Part shown: piece by piece, positions 8,589 through 17,601 of the stretch
How positions within the stretch are numbered: position 1 is the stretch's first letter
How the letters are laid out: each line of letters opens with the position of its first letter
Source of the DNA: CAZKUN01 sp964555935
GTDB lineage: Bacteria > Armatimonadota > Zipacnadia > Zipacnadales > VGFC01
Assembly: GCA_964555935.1 (NCBI GenBank)
Contig: CAZKUN010000003.1
Location: 1 to 64,000, forward strand
DNA length: 64,000 nt
Direction: 5' to 3'
The notes under the pieces: model-generated
Seen by the model: the letters and a program-made list of their open reading frames with translations, nothing else
Told to the model about the DNA's origin: nothing
The model's database searches: none
Position numbers and translations under genes: made by a program

Positions 8589-9449
8589 ATGGGTGATGCG
8601 CGAGACACAACCAGCCTCAGGAAGCTAATCGGGCGCGAGGCGCGGCGTCTCGTCGCCGACCGCCACGAGGCTGCGGATCTCACCCAAGAGTGCATGCTCG
8701 CGCTGCACGAACGTGGCGACACGATCCGCGACAGCGGGAGGACCATCGCGTGGTGTCACGCCGTGCTCCGAAACCTCCTCCGCCAGAGACTGAGGCGCCG
8801 TTGGTACTCTGAGGCCGTCGGTCTCGACGGATTGCCCGAGGCCCGCGAGAACCCCTGGGAACAGATCGACACGCAGATCACGCTCAGATCCGCCGTCGAC
8901 GAACTTGCCGCGCCAACAGCTCGCGCGATGCGGGACTTCTACTTCGGCGGCCGGAGCATCGCTCGCATCGCGGCTGATGAGAGACGCCCTGTCGGTACGA
9001 TCAAGCGTTGGTTGCACGAGGGAAGAGAGGCGCTGAGAATGTCACTCACGGAGACTCAGCAGGATTGCCCGCTGGCCCGCGTATACGCATCGAACTGGCT
9101 CGACGACGCGAAGCGTAACATAACCGCGGGGCTAACGACGGCCGGCTACCGACCCGAGATCTCAGAGCTTGGAGAGGAGGATGAACTGCCCGTGGATGCC
9201 GATCTCTACGTCCTCGGCCACGAGGTCGGGTGTCGCTCGGGCTTGGAGTTGCTTCTCTACCTCCGCGGCAAGGATGAAACCGCCGACCGACCTGTCGTGC
9301 TCTTCGGACCAGGGCGTCACTCCGCCGTGTTCGCGGCGTGGAAGGCAGGCGCCGACACGTACCTCACCGACCCGTCATCAGACGAGGTCGTCCACTTCCT
9401 CAAGAAACTACGCGAGGCATACGAATCGGGGAATCCACCGCGTCCGTAG
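8589..9449 (+). CDS. ECF sigma factor fused to a degenerate receiver (pseudo-REC) domain
   Basis: I chose ATG 8589 (GGAG 9 bases upstream); a GTG at 8568 is possible. The product has 286 residues. Residues ~8-75 form a sigma-2 region (HEAADLTQECMLALHERG) and ~100-150 a sigma-4 helix-turn-helix (SIARIAADERRPVGTIKRWL). Residues ~163-278 follow the CheY fold pattern: DADLYVLG, SGLELLLYLRG, RPVVLFGPG, AGADTYLTDPSSDEVVHFLK. The acidic pair, the phospho-acceptor Asp (Gly210), the Thr (Gly240) and the Lys (Asp261) are all missing, so it cannot be phosphorylated in the classical way. No anti-sigma factor is adjacent. The domain may bind a ligand or a partner protein. The sigma part is clear; the receiver assignment is from pattern matching by eye. 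Confidence 0.8.
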   Translation: MGDARDTTSLRKLIGREARRLVADRHEAADLTQECMLALHERGDTIRDSGRTIAWCHAVLRNLLRQRLRRRWYSEAVGLDGLPEARENPWEQIDTQITLRSAVDELAAPTARAMRDFYFGGRSIARIAADERRPVGTIKRWLHEGREALRMSLTETQQDCPLARVYASNWLDDAKRNITAGLTTAGYRPEISELGEEDELPVDADLYVLGHEVGCRSGLELLLYLRGKDETADRPVVLFGPGRHSAVFAAWKAGADTYLTDPSSDEVVHFLKKLREAYESGNPPRP

Positions 9450-9506
9450 TGGCGACCGACAGACTACACAGGTCCCTCCCCCGTTCCTCGCGAACCTGTC
9501 GCCTCT

Positions 9507-11018
9507 ATGAGCGAAGAGAAATTCGAAACCCAGAGTCCCCCGAGGAAGATCGGCTACCTTCTGCCCGGCATCATCATCGCCATTGTCATCGGCGCGGTGG
9601 TCGGCGGCTTCATGCCTAAAGTCGGCATCGGTTTTGAGATCGTCGGCGATCTCTTCATGAGCGCGCTGAAGATGCTCGTTGTGCCGCTGGTTATGGCGTC
9701 GATTATCTGCGGTATCGCCGCGCTTGGTGATATCCGCAAGCTTGGGTCCATCGGCCGACGCACGATCACCTACTACCTGATCACCACCGGCCTGTCGGTC
9801 ATCATCGGGCTTGTGCTGGTCAACGTCGTCCGCCCCGGCGACGGCATGCTTCACGGCGAGGAGCGCCCCGGCGTCACCTACCACATCACCGGCAACGCCA
9901 TTGCCCTCGACGAGCCGCTTGAGCGGACGCTGTACGGCGAGCAGTTCGTCCTCACGCTCGATGACCAGGGCATCGAGGGCCGAATCGACGCGTGCGCGCA
10001 CGAAGAGCTGACTGTGGTTGAGTGGACGGACGCGGAGGGGGAGCCAGCCGAGCCGGACGCCGAGGGCGCCGGCATGACTATCGCCCTCGCGCGACCCGAG
10101 CGCATTGAGGGCAAGAAGTCCGACGCCCTGGATGTCCTCGGCGACGTGGTCCGAGGCATGATCCCCAAGAACGTCTTTCAGTCCATGGCTGAGGGGAAGG
10201 TCCTGCCGCTCATCTTCTTCTCGCTGCTGCTGGGCGCGGTTCTCACGACTCTCGGCAAGCAAGGGCAGCCGGCGCTGAGGTTCTTTCAGTCGCTCAACGA
10301 GGCCATCATGGGACTCGTACATTGGGTGATGATGGTCGCGCCGATCGGGATCTTCGGGCTGATTGCCGCCCGCATCGGACGCGCGGGCGGATTCGAGGGG
10401 TTCTGGCCGGAACTGGCCGCGCTTGGCAAGTACTTTGCTACTGTGGTATCGGGCCTCGCGATCCACGGGATCATCGTTTTGCCGCTGCTCTTGTGGGTGC
10501 TGGCTCGTCGAAGCCCGGTTCGGTACGCTCGCAACATGGTGACCGCGCTTCTGAACGCCTTCAGCACGGCGTCCAGCTCCGCGACGCTCCCGCTGACGAT
10601 GGAAGCCGTTGAGGACCGAAACGGCGTCAGCAGCAAGACCGCCGCTTTCGTCCTGCCGCTGGGCGCCACGATCAACATGGATGGGACGGCGCTGTATGAG
10701 GCTGTCGCCGCGATGTTCATCGCGCAAGCCTTCGGGATCGAGATGACCATCGGGCACATGGTGGTGATTTTCCTGACCGCGACACTGGCCTCGATCGGCG
10801 CGGCGGGAATACCCGAGGCGGGTCTCGTCACGATGTTAATCGTGCTGAAGGCCGTCGATCTGCCGCTTGAGGGCGTCGCTCTCATCCTGACGATTGACTG
10901 GCTGCTCGATCGGTTCCGGACCACCGTCAACGTCTGGGGCGACTCCGTCGGGGCGGGGATCGTCGAGGCGCGAGAACTCCGGTCGGGGGCGACTCCAGCG
11001 CGGGCTGAGCGGCCCTGA
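9507..11018 (+). CDS. Dicarboxylate/amino acid:cation symporter (DAACS, GltP/DctA type)
   Basis: A 503-residue transporter of the glutamate/dicarboxylate family. The serine-rich re-entrant loop is STASSSATLPLTM, TM7 has NMDGTALYE, the second loop has GAAGIPEAGLV and TM8 ends DRFRTTVNVWGDSVGA; all are diagnostic. Between TM3 and TM4 (roughly residues 115-205) is a hydrophilic insert of about 90 residues that is rich in Glu and Asp and not usual in short bacterial members. It lies 57 bp after the sigma factor gene with no obvious ribosome site, so it may or may not be co-transcribed. Confidence 0.9.
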   Translation: MSEEKFETQSPPRKIGYLLPGIIIAIVIGAVVGGFMPKVGIGFEIVGDLFMSALKMLVVPLVMASIICGIAALGDIRKLGSIGRRTITYYLITTGLSVIIGLVLVNVVRPGDGMLHGEERPGVTYHITGNAIALDEPLERTLYGEQFVLTLDDQGIEGRIDACAHEELTVVEWTDAEGEPAEPDAEGAGMTIALARPERIEGKKSDALDVLGDVVRGMIPKNVFQSMAEGKVLPLIFFSLLLGAVLTTLGKQGQPALRFFQSLNEAIMGLVHWVMMVAPIGIFGLIAARIGRAGGFEGFWPELAALGKYFATVVSGLAIHGIIVLPLLLWVLARRSPVRYARNMVTALLNAFSTASSSATLPLTMEAVEDRNGVSSKTAAFVLPLGATINMDGTALYEAVAAMFIAQAFGIEMTIGHMVVIFLTATLASIGAAGIPEAGLVTMLIVLKAVDLPLEGVALILTIDWLLDRFRTTVNVWGDSVGAGIVEARELRSGATPARAERP

Positions 11019-11280
11019 GGCCGCTCCCAGAGCGGAAGTCGGAGACGCGGCTTCGGCGAAGGTTGGACATTCGGTCTGTTAATAGGTTAAGATGCACCCC
11101 CCCCGCACCCGCTGGGACCCCGAGAGCCGCGGCACGCCAGCAGTTATCGCCGGAGGGTATTGCGCGCGCGTTCCTCGGCTCTGAGTCCGGGGACAAACTT
11201 GGCTGCGGCGGGGTTATAGAATTGGATTACTAGTATGCCCCTTGGGGTCGCATTGCTACAATAATACAAGGAGCCGTCTA

Positions 11281-14200
11281 ATGCCGAACGGACCGTTTGT
11301 CCTGGGCGTTGACGTAGGCTCTGTCAGCGTCAATATCGCCGTCCTCGATGCCGATAAGAACGTTGTAGAGTCGAAGTATGTGCGCCACTTGGGCCACGCG
11401 AACCGCGTGAGCGCCCAGACGCTCGAAGAGTTACTCAAAGACTTCCCTGCCGACCAATTTCGCCTCGTCGCCACCACCGGAACGGGCGGTGCGGTTGTCG
11501 CCGAACACCTCAATGGCATCGTCGTGAATGAGGTCATCGCCCAAGCCATCGCCACGGGACTGCTCGAGCCGGAGGCGCGCTCGGTCATCGACATCGGTGG
11601 CGAGGACTCAAAGCTTGTCGTCCTGCGCCGAGATGATGAGACCGGCAAGGTCGGTGTCGCCGACTTCGCCATGAACACGATGTGTGCCGCCGGCACCGGC
11701 TCATTCCTCGACCAGCAGGCATCGCGGCTAGGACTGTCCATCGAAGAATTTGGGACGCTTGCGCTTCAGTCCGAATCGCCCCCGCGCGTCGCCGGCCGCT
11801 GCAGCGTGTTCGCCAAGAGCGACATGATCCACTTGCAGCAGAAGGCCACGCCGACGAAGGACATCGTCGCGGGGCTTTGCTTCGCTCTTGCCCGCAACTT
11901 CCGCAGCACGGTCGGCTCGTCAGCCGAGATGATGGCCCCCGTCAGCTTCCAGGGCGGCGTCGCGGCGAATCCAGGCATCGCGCGCGCCATGCAGAGCGTG
12001 CTCGAACTGGGCGACGACGAGTTCATCATCCCCGAGCACCACGGGGCCATGGGCGCCATTGGCGCCGCAGCCATGGCAATGGATGAGGGCGACCAGTCGA
12101 CACCTAACCTGTCGGCGGAAACGCTGGAGAAACTCGCTACATATGAGGGCGCGACGAATCGCGTCACGCTTGACCCGTTGAAGATAGAGAAGTCGACCAT
12201 CGGGGTCGGCGAGGTTGTGCCCGTCGACACTCCGTCCAATGGCGGCAAGGTTCCCGCATACTTGGGCGTCGACATCGGCTCAATCAGCACCAACGTCGTG
12301 GTCATCAACCTCCACGGGCAAGTCGTGGCTAAGCGCTACCTGATGACCGCCGGACAGCCGATCGAGGCGGTGCGCACGGGGCTGCGCGAGGTCGGTGAGG
12401 AGCTTGCGCACCTGGTCGACATCAGGGGCGCGTGCACGACGGGATCGGGGCGCTACCTGATCGCTGACTTCATCGGCGCTGACGTGGTCCGAAACGAGAT
12501 CACGGCCCAGGCCCGCGGAGCCGCTCAGATCGACCCCGACGTCGACACGATCTTCGAGATCGGCGGACAGGACTCCAAGTTCATCAGCCTCGAAAACGGC
12601 GCGGTCGTCGACTTCGAGATGAACAAGGTCTGCGCCGCCGGCACGGGGTCATTCCTCGAGGAGCAAGCCGAGCGTCTTGGTATCAGCATCAAGGGCGAAT
12701 TCGGTGAATTGGCGCTGGCGGCGGAGACCCCGCTAAACCTCGGCGAGCGCTGCACGGTGTTCATGGAGACGGAGTTGCTCCGCCACCAGCAGGCCGGCGC
12801 AAAGGTCGCGGACCTCGCGAGTGGCTTGGCCTACTCGATCGTGCTCAACTACCTCAACCGCGTCGTCATGACCAAACCCGTCGGCGAGCGAATCTTCTTC
12901 CAGGGCGGAACGGCATTCAACCACGCCGTGGTCGCAGCCTTTGAGCACGTTACCGGGAAGGCGATAACCGTCCCGCCGCATCATGAAGTCACCGGCGCTT
13001 TGGGCTGCGCGATCATCGCGCGCGAACACGACATCGGCGAGGGCAGCAAGTTCAAGGGCTTCGACCTGGCCGACCGCACGTATGAGGTCGCCTCGTTTGA
13101 ATGCAAGAAGTGCGCGAACCGCTGCGAGATCAACAAGGTCACGATCGAGGGCGAGGAAGCCCTTTACTATGGCGATCGTTGCGAGCGTTTCCAGCGGCGC
13201 AAGACCGAGGTCGCGGGTGACATCCCCGACCTGATGGGCGAGCGACAGACAGCGCTGATGAACTCATACCAGCCTACCGCGGCTCTCCCGGAGGACGCGC
13301 CCAAGATCGGCATGCCTCGGGCGCTCATGTTCCACGAGATCTACCCGCTCTGGCAGGCTTTCCTGACGGAGCTGGGGCTGGAGATCGTGCTGTCGGATCC
13401 CACGAATAAAGGGATCATCCACGAGGGGGCCGAGGCATCGGTGGCGGAGACGTGCTTCCCGATGAAAGTCGCGCTCGGGCACGTCATCAACTTGGTGGAG
13501 AAGGACATCGACTTCATCTTCCTGCCAAGCGTTGTCAACCTCCCGAAGGACGATCCGAGGCTGACTGACAGCTTCGTCTGTCCGTACGTGCAGAGCTTCC
13601 CGTATACGGTCAAGGCCTCAGTCGATTTCTCAACCAACAACGTTGAGATTCTGAAACCGGTCGTCTACCTCGGCGTCGACCCGCTCAAGGGCGCCGACAG
13701 CCTCCTGCACTTGGGCAAGCGCGTCGGCAAATCAGCCAAGCAGGTCAAGGCCGCCGTGGCGAAGGGCATCGAGGCCCAAGCCCGCTTCGGCGAGACAATG
13801 GCGCGTCGAGGCAAAGAGGTGCTGGCCCAGTTGCCCGACGACGCGCGGGCGGTGGTGATCGTCAGTCGCGCCTACAACGGCTGCGATGAGGGAGCCAATC
13901 TCGATATCCCCCGCAAGCTCCGTAACATGGGCGTGTGGGCCATCCCGATGGAGTATCTCCCGCTCGAGGAGCGTCAGCTGCCCGAAGAGTACGCCAACAT
14001 GTACTGGCATTACGGGCGCAAGATCCTCTCCGCGGCCGAGTGCATCATCGATGACGAGCGCCTCCACGCGCTCTACCTCACCAACTTCGGCTGCGGCCCG
14101 GACTCGTTCCTGACGAAGTTCTTCAAGGAGCGCCTCGGCGGGCGGCCATGCCTCACCATTGAGGTCGATGAGCACAGCGCCGACGCGGGGATGATCACGC

Positions 14201-15516
14201 GTTGCGAGGCCTTCCTCGACAGTCTCGAGGCGGCCAACACGCGCGACTACGGCGATCCGGTCATCCCGGGCACGGTCTCGGATCTCTCCGGCCGGAAGGT
14301 CATGATCCCGAACATGAGCCCCCACGCGTATGCGCTTGAGGCCGCCTTCATAGCCTGCGGCCTGCCGGCCGAGGTGTTGCCCGAGCCCGACGAGGAGACG
14401 CTGCGGTGGGGCCGGCAGTTCACCAGCGGCAAGGAGTGCTTCCCGTGCGCGGTGACGACGGGTGAGCTCGTGAAATTCGCCAAGGGCCCGGACTTCGATC
14501 CCGCCAAGCACGCGTTCTTCATGGGCGGGTCGGGCGGTCCCTGTCGGTTCGGCCAGTACAACACGCTCCAGCGCATGGTCCTGGATGATCTCGGTCATGC
14601 CGACGTGCCGATCTTCGCCCCGAATCAGGCGTCCAGCTTCTACAGCGACATGGGCATGGTTGGGCGCAAGTTCCTCCACGTCGGCTGGCGGGGTGTCGTG
14701 GCAATCGATGTTGTCGACAAGGCCTGGCGCGAGTACCAGCCGTACGAACTCGTGCCCGGCAGCGCGAAGACGGCGTTTGAGGTCTCGGTGAAGGACATCT
14801 GCGAGGCTCTCAAGACCGAGGGCGACCTCATCGCCGCGATGCGCCGCTCCGCCGACCGGTTCAGGACGGTCGAGGTGGACCGCTCGGTTCAGAAGCCCAT
14901 CATCGGGCTCGTCGGCGAGTTCTACATCCGCGCGAACGCCTACAGTAACCAGACGCTGGTCGAGAAGCTCGAGGAACTCGGCGCTGAAGTGTGGGCGGCG
15001 CCGGTCTACGAGTGGTTCCTCTACCGCAACTTCCGCCGCAGCATGAGGGCCAAGCTCAACGGTGACTGGGGCCTGCTTATCAAGAACGAAGTGAAGAACC
15101 GCGTGATGGTCCGCGACGAGCACAAGATCGTGGCGCCCTTCAGCGATGTCCTCCGCAACGCCCACGAGCTGCCGACGATGGACGTCCTCGACAAGGCCGA
15201 GAAATACGTCGCCCGTAGCTTCGAGGGCGAGGCCATAATGACGGTCGGGAAGGCCATCGACTTTGCGCAGCAGGGCCTCGCGGGCGTTGTCTCCGTGATG
15301 CCCTTCACCTGCATGCCCGGCACGGTCTCGTACGCGTTGATGAAGCGCGTCCGCCAGGACGAGAACGGCGTGCCGTTCCTCAACATGGTCTACGACGGGC
15401 TTGAGCAAGCCACGGCGCAAACGCGCCTGGAGGCCTTCGTCCACCAGGCCCGCGACTACGTCGAGCGCCGCGAAGCCGACGGCCTCGTCGTCGCCGGCAA
15501 GAGCGATGGGCACTGA
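11281..15516 (+). CDS. Giant acyl-CoA dehydratase activase (two BadF/BcrAD ATPase domains plus DUF2229 and HgdB-like region)
   Basis: ATG 11281 follows AAGGAG; the protein has 1,411 residues. The first ASKHA ATPase domain begins GVDVGSVSVNIAVLD (~8) and has MCAAGTGSFLDQQ (~135). The second begins GVDIGSISTNVVVIN (~327) and has VCAAGTGSFLEEQ (~450). Each carries the Cys that in HgdC ligates a [4Fe-4S] cluster between subunits. A Cys-rich segment (CKKCANRC, ~607) follows, then DUF2229 with IGMPRALMFHEIYP (~676), and a C-terminal region resembling dehydratase subunits. Such large proteins probably use ATP to drive low-potential electron transfer. No separate dehydratase or electron donor gene is adjacent. 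A strong terminator follows. Confidence 0.9.
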   Translation: MPNGPFVLGVDVGSVSVNIAVLDADKNVVESKYVRHLGHANRVSAQTLEELLKDFPADQFRLVATTGTGGAVVAEHLNGIVVNEVIAQAIATGLLEPEARSVIDIGGEDSKLVVLRRDDETGKVGVADFAMNTMCAAGTGSFLDQQASRLGLSIEEFGTLALQSESPPRVAGRCSVFAKSDMIHLQQKATPTKDIVAGLCFALARNFRSTVGSSAEMMAPVSFQGGVAANPGIARAMQSVLELGDDEFIIPEHHGAMGAIGAAAMAMDEGDQSTPNLSAETLEKLATYEGATNRVTLDPLKIEKSTIGVGEVVPVDTPSNGGKVPAYLGVDIGSISTNVVVINLHGQVVAKRYLMTAGQPIEAVRTGLREVGEELAHLVDIRGACTTGSGRYLIADFIGADVVRNEITAQARGAAQIDPDVDTIFEIGGQDSKFISLENGAVVDFEMNKVCAAGTGSFLEEQAERLGISIKGEFGELALAAETPLNLGERCTVFMETELLRHQQAGAKVADLASGLAYSIVLNYLNRVVMTKPVGERIFFQGGTAFNHAVVAAFEHVTGKAITVPPHHEVTGALGCAIIAREHDIGEGSKFKGFDLADRTYEVASFECKKCANRCEINKVTIEGEEALYYGDRCERFQRRKTEVAGDIPDLMGERQTALMNSYQPTAALPEDAPKIGMPRALMFHEIYPLWQAFLTELGLEIVLSDPTNKGIIHEGAEASVAETCFPMKVALGHVINLVEKDIDFIFLPSVVNLPKDDPRLTDSFVCPYVQSFPYTVKASVDFSTNNVEILKPVVYLGVDPLKGADSLLHLGKRVGKSAKQVKAAVAKGIEAQARFGETMARRGKEVLAQLPDDARAVVIVSRAYNGCDEGANLDIPRKLRNMGVWAIPMEYLPLEERQLPEEYANMYWHYGRKILSAAECIIDDERLHALYLTNFGCGPDSFLTKFFKERLGGRPCLTIEVDEHSADAGMITRCEAFLDSLEAANTRDYGDPVIPGTVSDLSGRKVMIPNMSPHAYALEAAFIACGLPAEVLPEPDEETLRWGRQFTSGKECFPCAVTTGELVKFAKGPDFDPAKHAFFMGGSGGPCRFGQYNTLQRMVLDDLGHADVPIFAPNQASSFYSDMGMVGRKFLHVGWRGVVAIDVVDKAWREYQPYELVPGSAKTAFEVSVKDICEALKTEGDLIAAMRRSADRFRTVEVDRSVQKPIIGLVGEFYIRANAYSNQTLVEKLEELGAEVWAAPVYEWFLYRNFRRSMRAKLNGDWGLLIKNEVKNRVMVRDEHKIVAPFSDVLRNAHELPTMDVLDKAEKYVARSFEGEAIMTVGKAIDFAQQGLAGVVSVMPFTCMPGTVSYALMKRVRQDENGVPFLNMVYDGLEQATAQTRLEAFVHQARDYVERREADGLVVAGKSDGH

Positions 15517-15546
15517 CGAAGCGACCAGCCACCAGCCGATACACGA

Positions 15547-15578
15547 AGAAGGGCGGGGCATTATTGCCCCGCCCTTCT
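15547..15578 (+). terminator. Rho-independent-type hairpin after the activase gene
   Basis: A perfect 14-bp stem (15547-15560 against 15565-15578) with a TTAT loop, followed by a short pyrimidine/T tract. It lies 31 bp after the activase stop and 29 bp before the stop of the convergent gene, so it could serve both. Confidence 0.85.
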
Positions 15579-15606
15579 CTTTGTGTCAGCGTCACGTCGG
15601 CCAGCG

Positions 15607-16113
15607 CTAGTCGTCCGGCGTGGCCTCGCGCAACAGCGTTGGCGCTACTCTCTCGCGCCGGACCTCCGCCCCAACGAGCACGCCTATCTCACGCGGGGGC
15701 ATGTGGCCGCCAATCTCGCCCTGGGCCCGCAGCGAGTTGCCGTGCGCGGCGTACTGCTCATCCGTGAGGAGCCTCTTCAGTTCAGCCCGGACGTCCGCCT
15801 TGATCTTCTTCAGGGCGTCCGTCAGGATCTCAGCGTTTCCCGCATCCATCGCCTGTGTCAGCGCGGCGTCACGAGCCGCATACGCGTCCTGGTACGTGGG
15901 GCGGAGGGCGACAAGGACGTCATCCGTCGCACCGACTTCAAAGCTCACCGCAGTCCACGAGCGCTCAACCCACGTGAAAGAGCGCCAGGTGAGGCCACCC
16001 GTCCGGGGCCGCACTTCGCGGATAGGGTCCGGGATCGCGACCGCCGCGATGCCCGCGGCAAGCACCACCAAGGCGATCCATGGCAAGGCTCGACGCACAT
16101 GCGTGCCGATCAT
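15607..16113 (-). CDS. Membrane-anchored hypothetical protein
   Basis: A 168-residue protein not recognised by family. Residues ~9-28 (LPWIALVVLAAGIAAVAIP) form one hydrophobic segment, an uncleaved anchor or signal. The remainder is soluble and predicted helical, with alternating charged residues between ~75 and 120 (NAEILTDALKKIKADVRAEL), suggesting a coiled-coil or helical hairpin outside the membrane. The resemblance to heavy-metal-resistance or Spy/CpxP-like periplasmic helices is weak. It sits 133 bp downstream of tldE on the same strand and may be the last gene of that transcript. Confidence 0.6.
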   Translation of the reverse strand: MIGTHVRRALPWIALVVLAAGIAAVAIPDPIREVRPRTGGLTWRSFTWVERSWTAVSFEVGATDDVLVALRPTYQDAYAARDAALTQAMDAGNAEILTDALKKIKADVRAELKRLLTDEQYAAHGNSLRAQGEIGGHMPPREIGVLVGAEVRRERVAPTLLREATPDD

Positions 16114-16246
16114 GATGGTCCTCTCCTTTAGGCCCCGCTACGTCGTGGCCGATTACACCGTGCAACACTCGGCTTGGCGGCGTCGTTTCCGGCGCCCCCA
16201 GGCCGAAGCGGGCGTGTACGAGGGCGCGCGGATGACCGACTCGCTC

Positions 16247-17572
16247 CTACGCGCTCCCCGCCAGGCGCACTTTCTTCACGCTCATGGAGGGCATCTTCTC
16301 GCCGGGGTCGTCGCGGTAGTCTGAGGAGATCTCCTCAATGTCTTGCAGGAACTCGAGGAATGAACCGCCGATGGCGGCGTTGCGGATGGGGTAGGCGATC
16401 TCGCCGTTCTCGATCTTGAAACCGAAGTCCACCGTTGAAGAGAAATCGCCCGTCACGCGGTCGGGGTTGGGGCCGCCCGAGGTGATCAGGATGCCGTCGT
16501 CGATCTCTGCGATCATCTCCGCCGCGGTCCGCGTCCCGAGTTTCACGTTTACGTTCGTCGTGCCGATGCCGGCGCCCGAGGCGTGTCCCGTGTTTTCCTC
16601 ACCGGCCTTGTTGGCGGTGTAGGAGTTGTGCAGGTGGGCCTTCAGCACGCCATTTTCAACGATGGTCAGCGGCTTCCGGGGGACGCCCTCGCTGTCGGAT
16701 GCGGATGAACCGGCACCGCGGGCGATGAGCGGCTCGTCAACGATGGTCAGCACGTCGCTCGCGATCTTCTCACCACGCTTGCCGATCAGGTACGAGCGGT
16801 TGCGCTGGATGTCCTCGGCATTGGCCTGGGACGCGACCGCGCCATACACGCCCGGCGCCGAAAATGGCCCCATGACCACCGGGTAGTCGCCCGACGCCAC
16901 ATCCCTCGCGCCGAGGTACTCGCGCGCGCCCTCGGCGGCGGTCCGCCCGATTCCATCGGGCCTGAAGTCGTCCATCACATGCCCATACGTATAGTCGAAC
17001 CACATACCCACGCCGTCGTCTCCGCGTAGCACCACGCGGATCACGCACTGCATGCTCGTCGATCGCTTCTCCGTCGCGACACCAAGCGAGTTCGCCAGCG
17101 CGCCATCGCTGACGCTCGATCCAACTCCTCCGCTGACGAGAGCATCGGGCGCGCTATCGAGGGCCTCGTCGGCCGCCACCAGCAGGCAGCGGATCGCGTC
17201 GCCGGCGGACATCCCCGCGATCGCGTCGTCGTATAGCCCGTCGATTTCTGGCAGCGCTTGCGGCGCGGGTAGGGAGACGAAGTCGGGGTCGGGGTCGGCT
17301 TGTTGGGCAAGCTTGGCGGCGGTGCGCGAGGCTTCCAGGATTCGATCGAGGTTGAGGACGTTGGCGCTTGATGTCCCGGTGCCGCCCTTGTAGATCGCGC
17401 GGATCGACGCGCCTCCGGACGTGGCCGCCTGCGAGCCCTTGATCGCCCCCAGCTCAAGCGACGTCGAGAAGCCCTGGCTGCGCGAGACGCTCGCCTGTGC
17501 CTGGTCGGCGCCCGCCGCCACCGCGGCCTCGCACGCCCTCACCGCCATATCGAGAAGCTCGCCCATCGCCAT
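16247..17572 (-). CDS. tldE: TldE/PmbA-family metalloprotease subunit
   Basis: The ATG at 17572 follows GGAGGAGG and gives 441 residues; a longer reading frame upstream is not supported. The N-terminal domain begins MAMGELLDMAVRACEAAVAA and the C-terminal half has GPNPDRVTGDFSSTVDFG and GEIAYPIRNAAIGGS, which are conserved in PmbA/TldE. As usual for this subunit there is no HExxxH motif; the metal site is in its partner TldD, encoded 29 bp upstream. TldD/TldE form a heterodimeric metalloprotease that degrades unfolded peptides and, in Escherichia coli, trims microcin B17. Here the pair follows an ABC exporter. Confidence 0.9.
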   Translation of the reverse strand: MAMGELLDMAVRACEAAVAAGADQAQASVSRSQGFSTSLELGAIKGSQAATSGGASIRAIYKGGTGTSSANVLNLDRILEASRTAAKLAQQADPDPDFVSLPAPQALPEIDGLYDDAIAGMSAGDAIRCLLVAADEALDSAPDALVSGGVGSSVSDGALANSLGVATEKRSTSMQCVIRVVLRGDDGVGMWFDYTYGHVMDDFRPDGIGRTAAEGAREYLGARDVASGDYPVVMGPFSAPGVYGAVASQANAEDIQRNRSYLIGKRGEKIASDVLTIVDEPLIARGAGSSASDSEGVPRKPLTIVENGVLKAHLHNSYTANKAGEENTGHASGAGIGTTNVNVKLGTRTAAEMIAEIDDGILITSGGPNPDRVTGDFSSTVDFGFKIENGEIAYPIRNAAIGGSFLEFLQDIEEISSDYRDDPGEKMPSMSVKKVRLAGSA

Positions 17573-17601
17573 TGCCTCCTCCGCGCCTTGCACACGCGCG
17601 G

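Noticed and set aside
13732..15561. Long open frame of 609 codons on the minus strand inside the activase gene
   Set aside because: It is a mirror frame of a high-GC coding gene; the plus-strand product has clear domains and the minus-strand product has none.
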